A stretch of 64,000 nt of DNA from assembly GCF_013369335.1 (NCBI RefSeq), contig NZ_SZQJ01000036.1, positions 62,001-126,000 on the forward strand, written 5' to 3'. Under the pieces are notes generated by a model that saw only the letters and a list, made by a program, of their open reading frames with translations, was not told where the DNA came from and searched no databases. The position numbers were made by a program, and so were the translations under genes. This document shows, one piece after another, positions 46,592 to 55,595 of this stretch; position 1 is the first letter of the stretch, and every line of letters begins with the position of its first letter. This DNA is from Vibrio sp. JPW-9-11-11. GTDB taxonomy: Bacteria > Pseudomonadota > Gammaproteobacteria > Enterobacterales > Vibrionaceae.

Positions 46592-47086
46592 ATGTTATTT
46601 GCCATTCCTAGTCGCGAATTGTCTCTTTCCAATCACTTTGCCAAAGCTCCACAGATAGTACTTTGGGATAGTCAAAGCCTAACTGAACGTATGATCGAGC
46701 TCCCCGAGTCTTCAAACTGCTGTGGTCACAAGAAGTTTTGGATTAAGACATTGCAAGACAACCAAGTGGATGCTGTCGTTGTTCGCTCTATAGGCACTAA
46801 TATGCTAAACACCTTGTTAAAGCTGAATGTGGCAGTGCTAAGTGCGCCGCGCGGTTTTGATATAACTAACTTTGATCAAAGTCTGTTAACTCCAGTGACA
46901 AACCTCGGCTTTGCACGACCATCACCTAATAGCAAAAAACACGGCTGCGCAACGCACTCTGACTCGCATCGATTACAACGCCCTTCTTATAATGGCGAGC
47001 TTAAGGCCCACAAGCTTTCACCAACAACGATGAAGCATCTGACAAAAGCCTTCGAACGCGCCACCCTACCTGAGAAAAAGAGATGA
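46592..47086 (+). CDS. NifX/NifB-type dinitrogenase cofactor-like protein
   Basis: This 164-residue protein belongs to the Nitro_FeMo-Co fold family, small proteins that bind metal clusters or are relics of that fold. The ATG at 46592 after AGGAG gives MLFAIPSRELSLSNHFAKAP, with the usual IPS...NHF opening. The core ends with LKLNVAVLSAPRG. The tail is polar. It overlaps the following NqrM-like gene by 4 bp, and a DUF134 gene is next; DUF134 and NifX-like genes are often neighbours. The organism is not implied to fix nitrogen. Confidence 0.8.
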   Translation: MLFAIPSRELSLSNHFAKAPQIVLWDSQSLTERMIELPESSNCCGHKKFWIKTLQDNQVDAVVVRSIGTNMLNTLLKLNVAVLSAPRGFDITNFDQSLLTPVTNLGFARPSPNSKKHGCATHSDSHRLQRPSYNGELKAHKLSPTTMKHLTKAFERATLPEKKR

Positions 47087-47298
47087 CCTATATACTGTGT
47101 TTTTTAGTGTTTTTAGGCGTGATAGTGTTGATGGCAGTCGGTGTCATTCTGCAACGAAAAACCCTACAAGGCAGTTGTGGCGGGCTCGCAACGCTCAAGA
47201 TAGAAAGAGAGTGCAATTGCGTGAGCACATGTGATGAGCACTCGTATCGGCTATATCAAATTCAAGAGCCGAAAGACAGAACTATGATTCGCGACTGA
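47083..47298 (+). CDS. NqrM-like (DUF539) small membrane protein
   Basis: This 71-residue protein has one N-terminal membrane helix (YILCFLVFLGVIVLMAVGVI), then QRKTLQGSCGGL, CNC and CDEH. This is the Cys pattern of NqrM, which helps insert iron into the Na+-translocating NADH:quinone reductase. The true nqrM normally sits by the nqr operon, so this is probably a paralogue. It starts inside the end of the NifX-like gene and its 3' end overlaps the convergent DUF134 gene by 17 bp. Confidence 0.75.
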   Translation: MTYILCFLVFLGVIVLMAVGVILQRKTLQGSCGGLATLKIERECNCVSTCDEHSYRLYQIQEPKDRTMIRD

Positions 47299-47563
47299 TC
47301 ATGATCGCCTGACCAAGAACAAGGCTTTGAGCAACTTTGGCTCGTGCACGTTTGACGATATTGCCAAACGTCTGTCTAGAGACCCCCATACGAGTCGCGG
47401 CTTCAAGCTGACTTAACGCTTCAAGATCGGCTAAGCGTATCGCTTCAAGTTCATCTGCGAGTAGATTGATCTGATTGAGTTTCGACAGTGGCACCCCGTT
47501 GGGTTTGAAGCACTCATACGGCGCGGTTCCGCATATATTTCGCTCTTTCTTTGGTCGAGCCAT
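47282..47563 (-). CDS. DUF134 family protein with helix-turn-helix
   Basis: This 93-residue protein starts MARPKKERNI and has the DUF134 landmarks FKPNGVPLS, DELEAIRLADLEALSQLEAA and GVSRQTFGNIVKRARAK. The last resembles a sigma-like helix-turn-helix, so it is probably a DNA-binding regulator of its NifX-like neighbour (inference). It is convergent with the NqrM-like gene, with a 17-bp 3' overlap. Confidence 0.85.
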   Translation of the reverse strand: MARPKKERNICGTAPYECFKPNGVPLSKLNQINLLADELEAIRLADLEALSQLEAATRMGVSRQTFGNIVKRARAKVAQSLVLGQAIMISRES

Positions 47564-47586
47564 GTTCTCTAATCCAGTGGTATTTT

Positions 47587-48000
47587 ATGTCTATCCAGAT
47601 CCCAGAAAATCACCAACACTGTTCGGTGTGCTGTCAGCCTTTTTTTAACCGTCACACTGTCATTGACTTTACTTTAACGTCGGATGGAGGGGTTGAAGGT
47701 AAAATTGTACCAACAGAAAAAGTGCAAGGCTATCAAGATGTCATGCAAGGCGGTTTAATCACCACTCTGCACGACTCAGCCATGACACATTGTTTGTTTG
47801 CTCAAAACATTCACGCCATGACGGCACAGTTAAATGTACGTTTTCTTAAACCCATCCCGCTCAACTCTGTTGTTTGGGTTAAGGCCCGCTGCCTAAACAG
47901 TAAGCAGAGGATGCACACACTACAAAGCGACATCTTTGTTGATGGAGTTTGTCACTCTCGAGCGGAGGCGAAATTCATGCAAAGTTTCGACGCGAAATAA
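47587..48000 (+). CDS. PaaI-type hotdog thioesterase
   Basis: This 137-residue protein has a hotdog fold of the PaaI/thioesterase group. MQGGLITTLHDSAMTHCLFA is the typical helix with HD, and MTAQLNVRFLKPIP is the central strand. It probably hydrolyses an acyl-CoA of unknown chain. The ATG at 47587 begins MSIQIPENHQHCSVC. The N-terminal CSVCCQPFF is Cys-rich, which is unusual and may bind a metal. It is divergent from DUF134. Confidence 0.75.
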   Translation: MSIQIPENHQHCSVCCQPFFNRHTVIDFTLTSDGGVEGKIVPTEKVQGYQDVMQGGLITTLHDSAMTHCLFAQNIHAMTAQLNVRFLKPIPLNSVVWVKARCLNSKQRMHTLQSDIFVDGVCHSRAEAKFMQSFDAK

Positions 48001-48080
48001 CGCTCAAACTCCGCGAGGAGAAAGCAAGTGATGCTGAGATTGGTTACACTGATGGGGTGCTATAAACATAAGGACTCCCT

Positions 48081-49025
48081 TTGCTGACCAACCAAACACT
48101 GACTCTTGCTTCAGCCAATCTGTTTAACTTTGTTGAGCCGCCCAACGCATTTTATCAGTTTGATAATATCTATGAACGGGAGCAGTGGCTTGACAAATGC
48201 CATTGGACCGAGCAACAACTTACAACGCTCAATGCGGATATTATCGGCCTGCAAGAAGTGTTTAGTATTGAGGCCGCCAAGTCACTGATGAACCAAATGG
48301 GTTACCCCTATTTCGCTACCGTCGACACTCCCATGGTGGAGGATGAGTACATTTTCTCACTCCCGGTGGTTGCTGTTGCGTCACGCTATCCATTTAAGCG
48401 GGTCAGAGCCGTTCAACCTTGTCCGTCAATTAGCCAAAGCTATCAGGTGATACCGCCCGCTTTTAGCCGCCAGCCGATTTTTTGCATCATCGATGTGCCC
48501 ATTATTGGCGAAGTCAGTATTTATGTATGCCATTTAAAATCTCAGCGGGCAACGGAGAGCATCAAGATTGAAGATGAACAGCCATTAGTCGGTAAGTGGT
48601 TGTCGGCTCAGCAGCGAGGTTGGGAAGCGGTGATGTTACGACTATTTATGCAGCAGCAATACCAACAAAAGCCAATGCCGACCGCACTAATGGGCGATTT
48701 CAATCAATGCTTGAGCAGTGATACGCTTGCCCCTCTGGTTAGCCCAATCGAGTCGGACGATGAGGCACTGACGTTGACCGATTGCTGGGATTTGCAAACT
48801 TCAGTGCCGACCCATCGCCCCGCTACTCATTACCATTTTAGTACCGGCAACGTACTTGACTACATTTTGCTTTCACAGGAGTTTCAGACAAACTCTTGCC
48901 AATCTCTTGCCGACGTAATTGACGTAAATACGCTGGATCAACACCTGATCAATCCTAACTATGAACAAGACAAAAATGCCAGCGATCATGCGTTTATCTC
49001 TGCGACTTTGCGCTTCGTGTTATAA
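48081..49025 (+). CDS. Endonuclease/exonuclease/phosphatase family protein
   Basis: This 314-residue protein of the EEP superfamily starts at TTG 48081, six bases after AAGGA. The core motifs are ASANLFNF, IIGLQEVF (metal-binding Glu), MGDFNQ, and SDHAFISATL with the catalytic His. It has no signal peptide, so a cytoplasmic phosphodiesterase or phosphatase is likely. The substrate is unknown. A perfect 12-bp inverted repeat follows. Confidence 0.8.
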   Translation: MLTNQTLTLASANLFNFVEPPNAFYQFDNIYEREQWLDKCHWTEQQLTTLNADIIGLQEVFSIEAAKSLMNQMGYPYFATVDTPMVEDEYIFSLPVVAVASRYPFKRVRAVQPCPSISQSYQVIPPAFSRQPIFCIIDVPIIGEVSIYVCHLKSQRATESIKIEDEQPLVGKWLSAQQRGWEAVMLRLFMQQQYQQKPMPTALMGDFNQCLSSDTLAPLVSPIESDDEALTLTDCWDLQTSVPTHRPATHYHFSTGNVLDYILLSQEFQTNSCQSLADVIDVNTLDQHLINPNYEQDKNASDHAFISATLRFVL

Positions 49026-49029
49026 CGCA

Positions 49030-49055
49030 ACAGGCCGTGTTAAAACACGGCCTGT
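49030..49055. terminator. Hairpin between convergent EEP and DUF2999 genes
   Basis: ACAGGCCGTGTT and AACACGGCCTGT form a perfect 12-bp stem with an AA loop. There is no long T-run on the plus strand, so termination strength is uncertain. Confidence 0.65.
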
Positions 49056-49079
49056 CTATGGATTAATCTCGCTTACCGA

Positions 49080-49337
49080 TTATGACGGCTGTTGAAGTTT
49101 GGCCTTTGCCTGTTCCACTTTAGCGAAATCCAGCCCTAGTTCTTCAACCGCTTGTTTGATCAAGGCTGGGTTTTGCATCACTTGCCCCATCAAAAGTTGC
49201 AGCTTGTCTTGTGGGAGACCAAGTTGGCTGATGGTCGCCATCGCCGCCAATGGATTTTCCGTCAAGGTTTGAAACAGTTGGTTGATTTGTTCATCGCTAA
49301 TATTGTTCTCTTTCAACATTGCAATAATTGGGTTCAT
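49080..49337 (-). CDS. DUF2999 family protein
   Basis: This 85-residue helical protein begins MNPIIAMLKENNISDEQINQ and ends in a Lys/Gln-rich stretch. It matches the DUF2999 family of vibrios and relatives, whose function is unknown. It stands alone. Confidence 0.8.
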   Translation of the reverse strand: MNPIIAMLKENNISDEQINQLFQTLTENPLAAMATISQLGLPQDKLQLLMGQVMQNPALIKQAVEELGLDFAKVEQAKAKLQQPS

Positions 49338-49569
49338 CGGGTTACCTATTTGGCTCAGTAAAACATGACGGGAAGTCTAGCACTGGCGCAGACCAATTTG
49401 TAGTCTGTTCAGCTCTAGCGCATTCGACGAATGGGTAGTGTACAGACCAGGGGCTTTACTAGGTAGCGAGCAAACTCAATTGACTTGTTTTATCCATTTC
49501 CTTACTGGCAACCCATTACGACATCCTTTATCCTGCCTGGCGAATAACGACTATTATCAAGGCGATACC

Positions 49570-50469
49570 ATGCTTAACCAACTGTATCTTCAGATCCCCG
49601 TCGGGGTTCGATTTATGCTGCTCTCTGCATTAGGGTTTGCGTTGATGTCGGCCTGCGTTAAATATGTCAGTCACTATGGTATTCCGGTGTTTGAAATCGT
49701 GGCGGCGCGCGCTTTGGTGTCACTGATCATTAGCTATCTCGATGTCAAACGAAAACGACTCTCTCCATGGGGCAACAATAAACCCTTACTGCTTGTGCGC
49801 GGTGTTATCGGCACCTTTGCTCTAATGTGTGTCTACTACTCGGTCACCACACTACCACTCGCAGAGGCGACGATCTTACAATACGTCCACCCTGTGTTTA
49901 CTGCCTTACTGGGGCTGATGTTTCTTAAAGAGCGCATTCAAACTTCCACCGTCATCTGCATCGTTTTTTGCTTGGCAGGGCTTGGCTTTATGATTCAACC
50001 GAGCCTAAACAGTGGGATTGAGTATCAACTCCCGTTATTTAGCGTCACGACCGCTTTGTTTGGAGCGCTTGGCAGTTCGATTGCTTACGTGATTGTGCGC
50101 AAACTAAGCCAAACCGAAGACAGCTCGGTGATCATCATGTATTTTCCACTTATCGCTCTGCCAGTGTCCTTGCTGCTCATTTGGGATAACTTCATTTGGC
50201 CAAGCCTCTACCTGACGCTGTTACTCGTCTTAGTGGGTATCTTTACCCAAGTTGGCCAGTACGGATTGACCAAGGCCATGCAGACCCAAGCGGCGGGTAA
50301 AGCCTCTGCCTATTCCTATGTTCAAATCGTTTTTTCCGCGTTGCTTGGCGTTTGGATCTTCGATGAAGTTCCTTCCATATGGACCTTCCTAGGCGGGAGC
50401 CTGATCGTCACTGGAGCATTAATTAATGTCTTTGGTCAAAAGTTGGTAAAACCTTTCCAACGTGGGTAA
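49570..50469 (+). CDS. DMT-superfamily (EamA) permease
   Basis: This 299-residue inner-membrane protein has about ten hydrophobic segments in two EamA repeats. ATILQYVHPVFTALLGLMFL in the first half and ASAYSYVQIVFSALLGVWIF in the second are the paired signature helices. The ATG at 49570 follows AAGG; the upstream in-frame stretch from 49438 is not hydrophobic or conserved-looking. The substrate cannot be told; relatives export amino acids or other metabolites. Confidence 0.88.
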   Translation: MLNQLYLQIPVGVRFMLLSALGFALMSACVKYVSHYGIPVFEIVAARALVSLIISYLDVKRKRLSPWGNNKPLLLVRGVIGTFALMCVYYSVTTLPLAEATILQYVHPVFTALLGLMFLKERIQTSTVICIVFCLAGLGFMIQPSLNSGIEYQLPLFSVTTALFGALGSSIAYVIVRKLSQTEDSSVIIMYFPLIALPVSLLLIWDNFIWPSLYLTLLLVLVGIFTQVGQYGLTKAMQTQAAGKASAYSYVQIVFSALLGVWIFDEVPSIWTFLGGSLIVTGALINVFGQKLVKPFQRG

Positions 50470-50583
50470 CAAATCACAACATATTGCTCATTGGGCAACG
50501 TGTTTTTGCTTATGCTAGGTAAAATCTTGCTCAACCAATCGCAACGAAAAACGTAAACAATTGATAAATTTAGATTTTATAAT

Positions 50584-50601
50584 TAGGCATAACAATTGCC
50601 C
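50584..50601 (+). promoter_or_regulatory. Sigma-54 promoter of the truncated hcp gene
   Basis: TAGGCATAACAATTGCCC has the GG-N10-GC spacing and GGCA/TTGC cores of an RpoN promoter. It lies about 55 bp before the hcp start codon. RpoN control of hcp copies through VasH is known in V. cholerae. Confidence 0.7.
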
Positions 50602-50653
50602 TTTAGTAAGCACATTCACATGTTAAACAAACACACTAAAGGAAAGGATTGCT

Positions 50654-50926
50654 ATGCCAACTCCATGTTATATCTCTATCGAAGGTGAAACTCAGGGTCT
50701 AATTACTGCGGGCGCATGTACTGCTGATTCTATCGGTGACTCATTTGTAGAAGGTCATGAAGATGAAATGCTGGTTCAAAAGTTTGACCACGTTGTAACC
50801 GTTCCAACTGACCCACAATCTGGTCAGCCTTCAGGCCAACGTGTTCACAAGCCATTTCAGTTCACTGTTTCGCTCAACCATACCGCTTGTTTGTCCGCAT
50901 TACACCTGTATAAGCCGTCGAGCTAA
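50654..50926 (+). pseudogene. hcp: Type VI secretion tube protein Hcp, truncated after 75 codons
   Basis: The first 75 codons encode a near-perfect Vibrio Hcp N-terminus (MPTPCYISIEGETQGLITAG and onward to QFTVSLN). A good ribosome site (AAGGA) and sigma-54 promoter precede it. After codon 75 (about 50878) the frame enters IS5-family sequence and ends 15 codons later. Full Hcp is about 172 residues, so more than half, including strands needed for ring assembly, is missing. No C-terminal hcp part is found beyond the IS, so the IS and an adjacent deletion removed it and whatever followed. Confidence 0.9.
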
Positions 50927-51548
50927 ACAGGTTGAGGTTTCATTTAAAACTAAAACTAGAGGTGCGATACAGCATCTGGTCATTGATGCCACTGGTCTCA
51001 AGGTTTATGGTGAAGGTGAATAGAAAGTCAAGAAGCACGGTACTGACGGGAAGCGTAGAGTATGGAGAAAGCTGCATTTAGCAGTCGACACCAGTACTCA
51101 CGAGATAGTAGCAGCAGAACTGAGTTTATCTAATGTCACTGATGCAGAAGTCCTTCCTAATTTGCTTAAGCAAACACGTCGACGAATCATCGAGATATCT
51201 GGAGATGGTGCTTACGACACAAGGAATTGCCATGATACCATACGGTTGAAGCAAGCAGTTCCGCTTATCCCACCAAGAGAAGGGGCAGCCTTCTGGGAAC
51301 AAGGACACCCTCGCAATTTAGCAGTAGTTTGCCAAAAGCTCTATGGCTCCAACAAGAAGTGGAAAAAGCGGTATGGTTATCACAAGCGTTCGCTCTCTGA
51401 AACAGCCATGTATCGTGTGAAGCAGTTGCTAGGCGGGAGGTCAAGCCTTAGAAACTACAATGCTCAGGTAGGTGAAACCTACGCCATGATTAAAGCGCTG
51501 AATAAGCTTACAGGGCTTGGTATGCCTGAAAGTCGGTACATTGTTTAA
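50879..51548 (+). pseudogene. IS5-family transposase, N-terminally truncated with in-frame stop
   Basis: In one frame the sequence reads CPHYTCISRRAKQVEVSFKT, HLVIDATGLKVYGEGE, then TAG at 51021-51023 where Trp is usual (GEGEWKVKKHG), then on to GMPESRYIV and a stop at 51548. The DDE core is visible (IDATG, then GDGAYDT, then YHKRSLSETAMYRVKQL). The first third is missing. Confidence 0.85.
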
Positions 51549-51591
51549 GAACGCGCGGTTTGGTTTTCCGTCCGAATTACGCAACAAAGCC
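50879..51591 (+). mobile_element. Decayed IS5-family insertion sequence
   Basis: The right end (GGCTTTGTTGCGTAATTCGG, inverted at 51572-51591) is preserved. The left end and the start of the transposase are missing: sequence jumps from hcp directly into the transposase interior. The transposase frame also has an internal amber stop. This copy cannot move by itself. Confidence 0.82.
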
Positions 51592-51992
51592 ACGACTATG
51601 TTGCGATAGATCTTGATACCGACATTTGTAAAAAGTTTGCAAAGTAAAAATGTTTTTTGTTGCTGTGGGCTGATTGTGTTTGATTTAACCAACTCCAATC
51701 AGCTTACAGCCAAATAGTGCACTGGGGGTTAGGTCCTCCGTTTGTCACCACTACACAACCACTTCCATATTCGACTCTTCCATACATTTAGAACGCGTCT
51801 AAAAAGTTATAACCCACACAAACAATAGGATAGGTGCGTCGAACTCTCCTAGCTGCGTATTTCTCCGGCACTTTGCCCGCCAACTAACCATTAATGACTA
51901 TACTATCATTAAACTTTGTAATGAATTGTCGTCACCTCTAGGCAAGCAGTAAGCAGTGATGCCGTTTCGAAACCTTAGCGTGAGGGAACCGC
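51592..51992. other. Intergenic region before the glycan cluster
   Basis: These 401 bp hold no supported gene. An imperfect inverted repeat near 51665-51715 (GGCTGATTG and CAATCAGC) could form a hairpin. The stretch TTAATGACTATACTATCATTAAAC near 51892-51915 is a likely promoter area. The GTG start of the next gene follows GAGGGAA. Confidence 0.45.
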
Positions 51993-53183
51993 GTGATTAA
52001 GCTGCTTTTCTATTCTCATGATAGCTATGGCCTAGGCAACATTCGCCGAATGATTGCCATTGCCGAGTATTTGATCGAGCAGCATAGTAATGTCACGGTT
52101 TTGCTGATCACTGGCTCAACCATGTTGCATGCTTTTCGAACCAACCACGCGCTTGATTACGTTAAGCTTCCTTGTTTAGGCCGCGACCAACTGGGACAGT
52201 ATCGCCCGAAGCTGGACAGTTTTAGTCATTGCCGAGAGCTTATTGCACTACGAGGGCAGATGATCCAACAAGTCCTCCAGCACTATCAGCCCGACCTGTT
52301 TTTAGTTGACAAAAAGCCGATAGGATTAGGCAACGAGTTAAGTAGAAGCTTTCAGTATTTACAAAGTTGTTCCAAACGCCCACGGCTTGTATTGCTGCTA
52401 CGAGACATTTTGGACAGCGCCAAAGTGACATCGCGTATCTGGCGTAAGAACCACTATTTCACCTTTATCGACAAGCACTATGATCAAGTGCTGATAGCCG
52501 GGCAACAGAGCGTGTTTGATGCCACCCGCCACTACCAGTTTCCAAACAACATTCGTGAAAAAACCAGCTACCTAGGCTATTTGCAAAGACCGATTCCAAC
52601 ACAAGATGTTGATAAAACCGAACGGCCAGATACAAACATTAAACGTGTGCTGGTGACGGTGGGTGGAGGAAACGACGGAGTGTCGGTCATTACTCACTAT
52701 CTTCAAGGTCTTGCTCAATCTGAGTATCGCAGCAACATCCACAGCACGGTGATCTGCGGCCCTGAAATGTCGGCGCGTGATATTGAGAATTTGTTCCAGC
52801 TAGCAGCTCCATTAAGCAATGTGACCATGCTGCAATTTAGTGATGAATTAACCTCCTATATCGCTAACTCAGACTTAATCGTCTCAATGGGCGGGTACAA
52901 CACGGTGTGTGAGATTCTTTCAGCGGGAAAACCTGCCCTAATCATACCAAGAACCACGCCCTGCACTGAACAACTGATACGGGCCCAGAGTATGAGTCGT
53001 TTGAAACTATTTGACTATATTCATCCCGAGCAAGTAAGTGGCAAAGCGTTGATGGAAAAGGTCGCCGACATGCTAAATCGCTTGGGGAATTCGACTTACC
53101 ATCAAAAGATTCGATTAGATGGAATGGAAAATATCAGCCAATGGATTCTGAGTCTTGCCAGCTCTAGGCGGCTCACCCACTGA
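51993..53183 (+). CDS. MurG-like glycosyltransferase (COG4671 type)
   Basis: This 396-residue GT-B-fold glycosyltransferase starts at GTG 51993. The N-terminal motif LFYSHDSYGLGNIRRMIAIA is typical of COG4671 predicted transferases. The C-terminal half has VTVGGGNDG and the donor-site block MGGYNTVCEILSAGKPALII, like MurG and GT28. No signal peptide is seen. It is the first gene of a six-gene same-strand cluster for a surface glycan. Donor and acceptor are unknown. Confidence 0.8.
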   Translation: MIKLLFYSHDSYGLGNIRRMIAIAEYLIEQHSNVTVLLITGSTMLHAFRTNHALDYVKLPCLGRDQLGQYRPKLDSFSHCRELIALRGQMIQQVLQHYQPDLFLVDKKPIGLGNELSRSFQYLQSCSKRPRLVLLLRDILDSAKVTSRIWRKNHYFTFIDKHYDQVLIAGQQSVFDATRHYQFPNNIREKTSYLGYLQRPIPTQDVDKTERPDTNIKRVLVTVGGGNDGVSVITHYLQGLAQSEYRSNIHSTVICGPEMSARDIENLFQLAAPLSNVTMLQFSDELTSYIANSDLIVSMGGYNTVCEILSAGKPALIIPRTTPCTEQLIRAQSMSRLKLFDYIHPEQVSGKALMEKVADMLNRLGNSTYHQKIRLDGMENISQWILSLASSRRLTH

Positions 53184-53215
53184 ATGGGACTGGCATCAAG
53201 GATTGGAGATCAAGC

Positions 53216-54430
53216 ATGCGCGTTGCTTACGTTGTCAAACGTTACCCAAGATATTCTGAGACATTTATTGTCAACGAGATTTTAGCTCATGAGCAGGCTC
53301 ATCAAGAGCTATTCATTTACGCATTATTGCCCCCTCAAGATACGCACTTCCAAGACATAATTTCTCGAGTAAGAGCGCCAGTCGCTTACTTGTCTGCTAA
53401 GGCAGAACGAGCCAGCAGTTTTTGGGAGAAGCAAAAGGCGGTTGCGCTGTTATACCCTATGATGTGGGCCGCCTTAAGTCAGTATCCAAAAGCCAGTGCG
53501 CGCGAGGTACTGCAAGCACTCGAGCTATGCGAACACATACGCAAAAAACGCATCACTCACCTTCACGCTCACTTTGCAACTACCGCCACAACCGTGTCGC
53601 AAATCGCCAGCGCGATTACAGGCGTCCCTTATAGCTTTACCGCTCATGCAAAAGACATTTTCCATCAAGAGGTCGATAAAAAACTGCTGTTGAAAAAGTT
53701 TGATTCCGCGCAATGCGCTATCACAGTGAGTGACTTTAACGTCACGTACCTAACTCAACAACTCCGGGTCCCCAAACAACAGCTCAAACGTATCTACAAT
53801 GGTTTAGACCTTGATGAGTTTGCTTTCCACTCTCCTAATTTACGCGAACCTGTTATCTGTACGGTAGGCAGGCTGGTTGAGAAAAAAGGCATTAGCGATC
53901 TCATTGATGCTTGTGCACTGCTTAAAGAGCGCGGCGTGGTGTTTCATTGTCAGATCATTGGCAGTGGCGAACTCTACCAGGCGCTCAAACAGCAGATCAA
54001 CTCACTAGGTATGGAAGGTCAAGTGAAAATGCTTGGCTCTTTACCACAGAAAGAGGTCAAGCAGTATTTGCAACAAGCCGCGTTATTCGCTGCGCCATGC
54101 ATCGTCGGCCATGATGGAAATCGAGATGGATTACCGACAGTGCTTCTTGAAGCCATGGCGATGGGCACCCCTTGCATCTCTACAGACGTAACCGGCATCC
54201 CAGAAGTCATTCAACATGAGGTAACCGGGCTGATGATAGAACAGCGTAATCCTGCCCAACTTGCCATTGCAATCGAGAGGCTGTTGTCCGACAGCGAATT
54301 TAGAGTCAGCCTCGCCAACAACGCACGACAGAAAATAGAGCAAGACTTTGATATCCATCTAAATGCAGCACGCATTCGTCAATGCTTTTGTCGACCTGTC
54401 GATCACCCTCTATCTGACGAGCAGGAGTAG
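53216..54430 (+). CDS. Family 4 glycosyltransferase
   Basis: This 404-residue GT4 enzyme follows TTGGAGATC. The N-terminus VKRYPRYSETFIVNEIL is common in exopolysaccharide GT4 proteins. The C-terminal nucleotide-sugar domain has VGRLVEKKGISDLIDAC and the EX7E-like region GLPTVLLEAMAMGTPCIS. The gene lies 33 bp after the previous one and 4 bp before the next, consistent with one operon. Confidence 0.85.
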   Translation: MRVAYVVKRYPRYSETFIVNEILAHEQAHQELFIYALLPPQDTHFQDIISRVRAPVAYLSAKAERASSFWEKQKAVALLYPMMWAALSQYPKASAREVLQALELCEHIRKKRITHLHAHFATTATTVSQIASAITGVPYSFTAHAKDIFHQEVDKKLLLKKFDSAQCAITVSDFNVTYLTQQLRVPKQQLKRIYNGLDLDEFAFHSPNLREPVICTVGRLVEKKGISDLIDACALLKERGVVFHCQIIGSGELYQALKQQINSLGMEGQVKMLGSLPQKEVKQYLQQAALFAAPCIVGHDGNRDGLPTVLLEAMAMGTPCISTDVTGIPEVIQHEVTGLMIEQRNPAQLAIAIERLLSDSEFRVSLANNARQKIEQDFDIHLNAARIRQCFCRPVDHPLSDEQE

Positions 54431-54433
54431 CAA

Positions 54434-55594
54434 ATGAATGTCGCCTATGTATGCTCTGACCGAGGGGTTCCTATTTTTGGCACCAAAGGATGTTCGCTCC
54501 ATATTCAGGAGGTGTGTCAGGCTCTATCACAGTATCAGATTTCTTTTTCACTCTTTGCCGCCAGCCTTGGCGGGCAGTGCCCAAGTCAACTTCATCCAAA
54601 TGTGGTTTATCAAATTGCTCACCAACGAATAAAAGATCGCGCCCAACGCGAACAAGCCGACATCGAGGATAATCAAGCGACACTTGAACTGCTCGCCAAC
54701 GCAGGTCCTTTTGACTTTGTCTACGAACGTTATTCGCTCTGGAGTCATGCAGGTATGACCTACGCCAATGCTATTGGGGTCCCCGGGATCCTCGAAGTGA
54801 ATGCGCCCTTGATTGAAGAGCAAGCACGCTATCGCGGCTTAGTTGACCATGCCTCGGCTGTTTCCATCTCAGAGCAATGCTTTAGCCACGCCACCCATAT
54901 ACTCGCGGTGTCGAAAGAGGTCGCACATTACTTAAACCAGTTTCCTCAGGCCAGAGGCAAAATACAATTGCTACCCAATGGCGTGAATGTTGAAAGATTT
55001 TCCAACTGTCGTTCTCACGCCATCACCAAGCGGCCATTTACCATTGGCTTTGTCGGAACCTTGAAACCTTGGCACGGGGTTGAGTCACTGATCGAAGCCT
55101 TCGCTCAACTTTACCCACTCCATTCACACATTCGCCTGATGATTGTCGGCGATGGACCACAACGCCCTGCGCTGCAAGCCCAGATAGACTCGTTGGACCT
55201 TAATCATGTCGTGCAAATGACAGGCGCTGTCAGCCCAGCAGAAATGCCCGACTACCTAAGCAAAATGGATATCGGTGCTGCGCCTTACCCTGACAATATC
55301 GAGTTCTATTTTTCACCACTCAAGGTGTTTGAGTACATGGCGGCGCAACTACCTGTAGTCGCAAGTCGTACCGGACAGATAGGTGATGTCATTGAGCACA
55401 AGGTGCACGGCTTACTCTATTCCCCCGGAGACGTGCAGCAACTGATCGAGTGCTTGGACTATTTAATCACACATCCCAATGACGCAACGCTACTGGGTAA
55501 ACAAGCGCGTTATGAAGCTGAGCAAAAACACAGCTGGCATCAGCGAGTAGGTCAACTGTTGAACTGGTTGGCCTTACCTACAAGGGTACACTGA
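54434..55594 (+). CDS. Family 4 glycosyltransferase
   Basis: This second GT4 protein has 386 residues. It begins VAYVCSDRGVPIFGTKGCSLHIQE and has FVGTLKPWHGVESLIEAF and SPLKVFEYMAAQLPVVAS in the donor-binding half. It starts 4 bp after its neighbour and ends 2 bp before the ABC exporter gene. It differs clearly from the preceding GT4, so the two probably add different sugars. Confidence 0.85.
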   Translation: MNVAYVCSDRGVPIFGTKGCSLHIQEVCQALSQYQISFSLFAASLGGQCPSQLHPNVVYQIAHQRIKDRAQREQADIEDNQATLELLANAGPFDFVYERYSLWSHAGMTYANAIGVPGILEVNAPLIEEQARYRGLVDHASAVSISEQCFSHATHILAVSKEVAHYLNQFPQARGKIQLLPNGVNVERFSNCRSHAITKRPFTIGFVGTLKPWHGVESLIEAFAQLYPLHSHIRLMIVGDGPQRPALQAQIDSLDLNHVVQMTGAVSPAEMPDYLSKMDIGAAPYPDNIEFYFSPLKVFEYMAAQLPVVASRTGQIGDVIEHKVHGLLYSPGDVQQLIECLDYLITHPNDATLLGKQARYEAEQKHSWHQRVGQLLNWLALPTRVH

Positions 55595-55595
55595 T

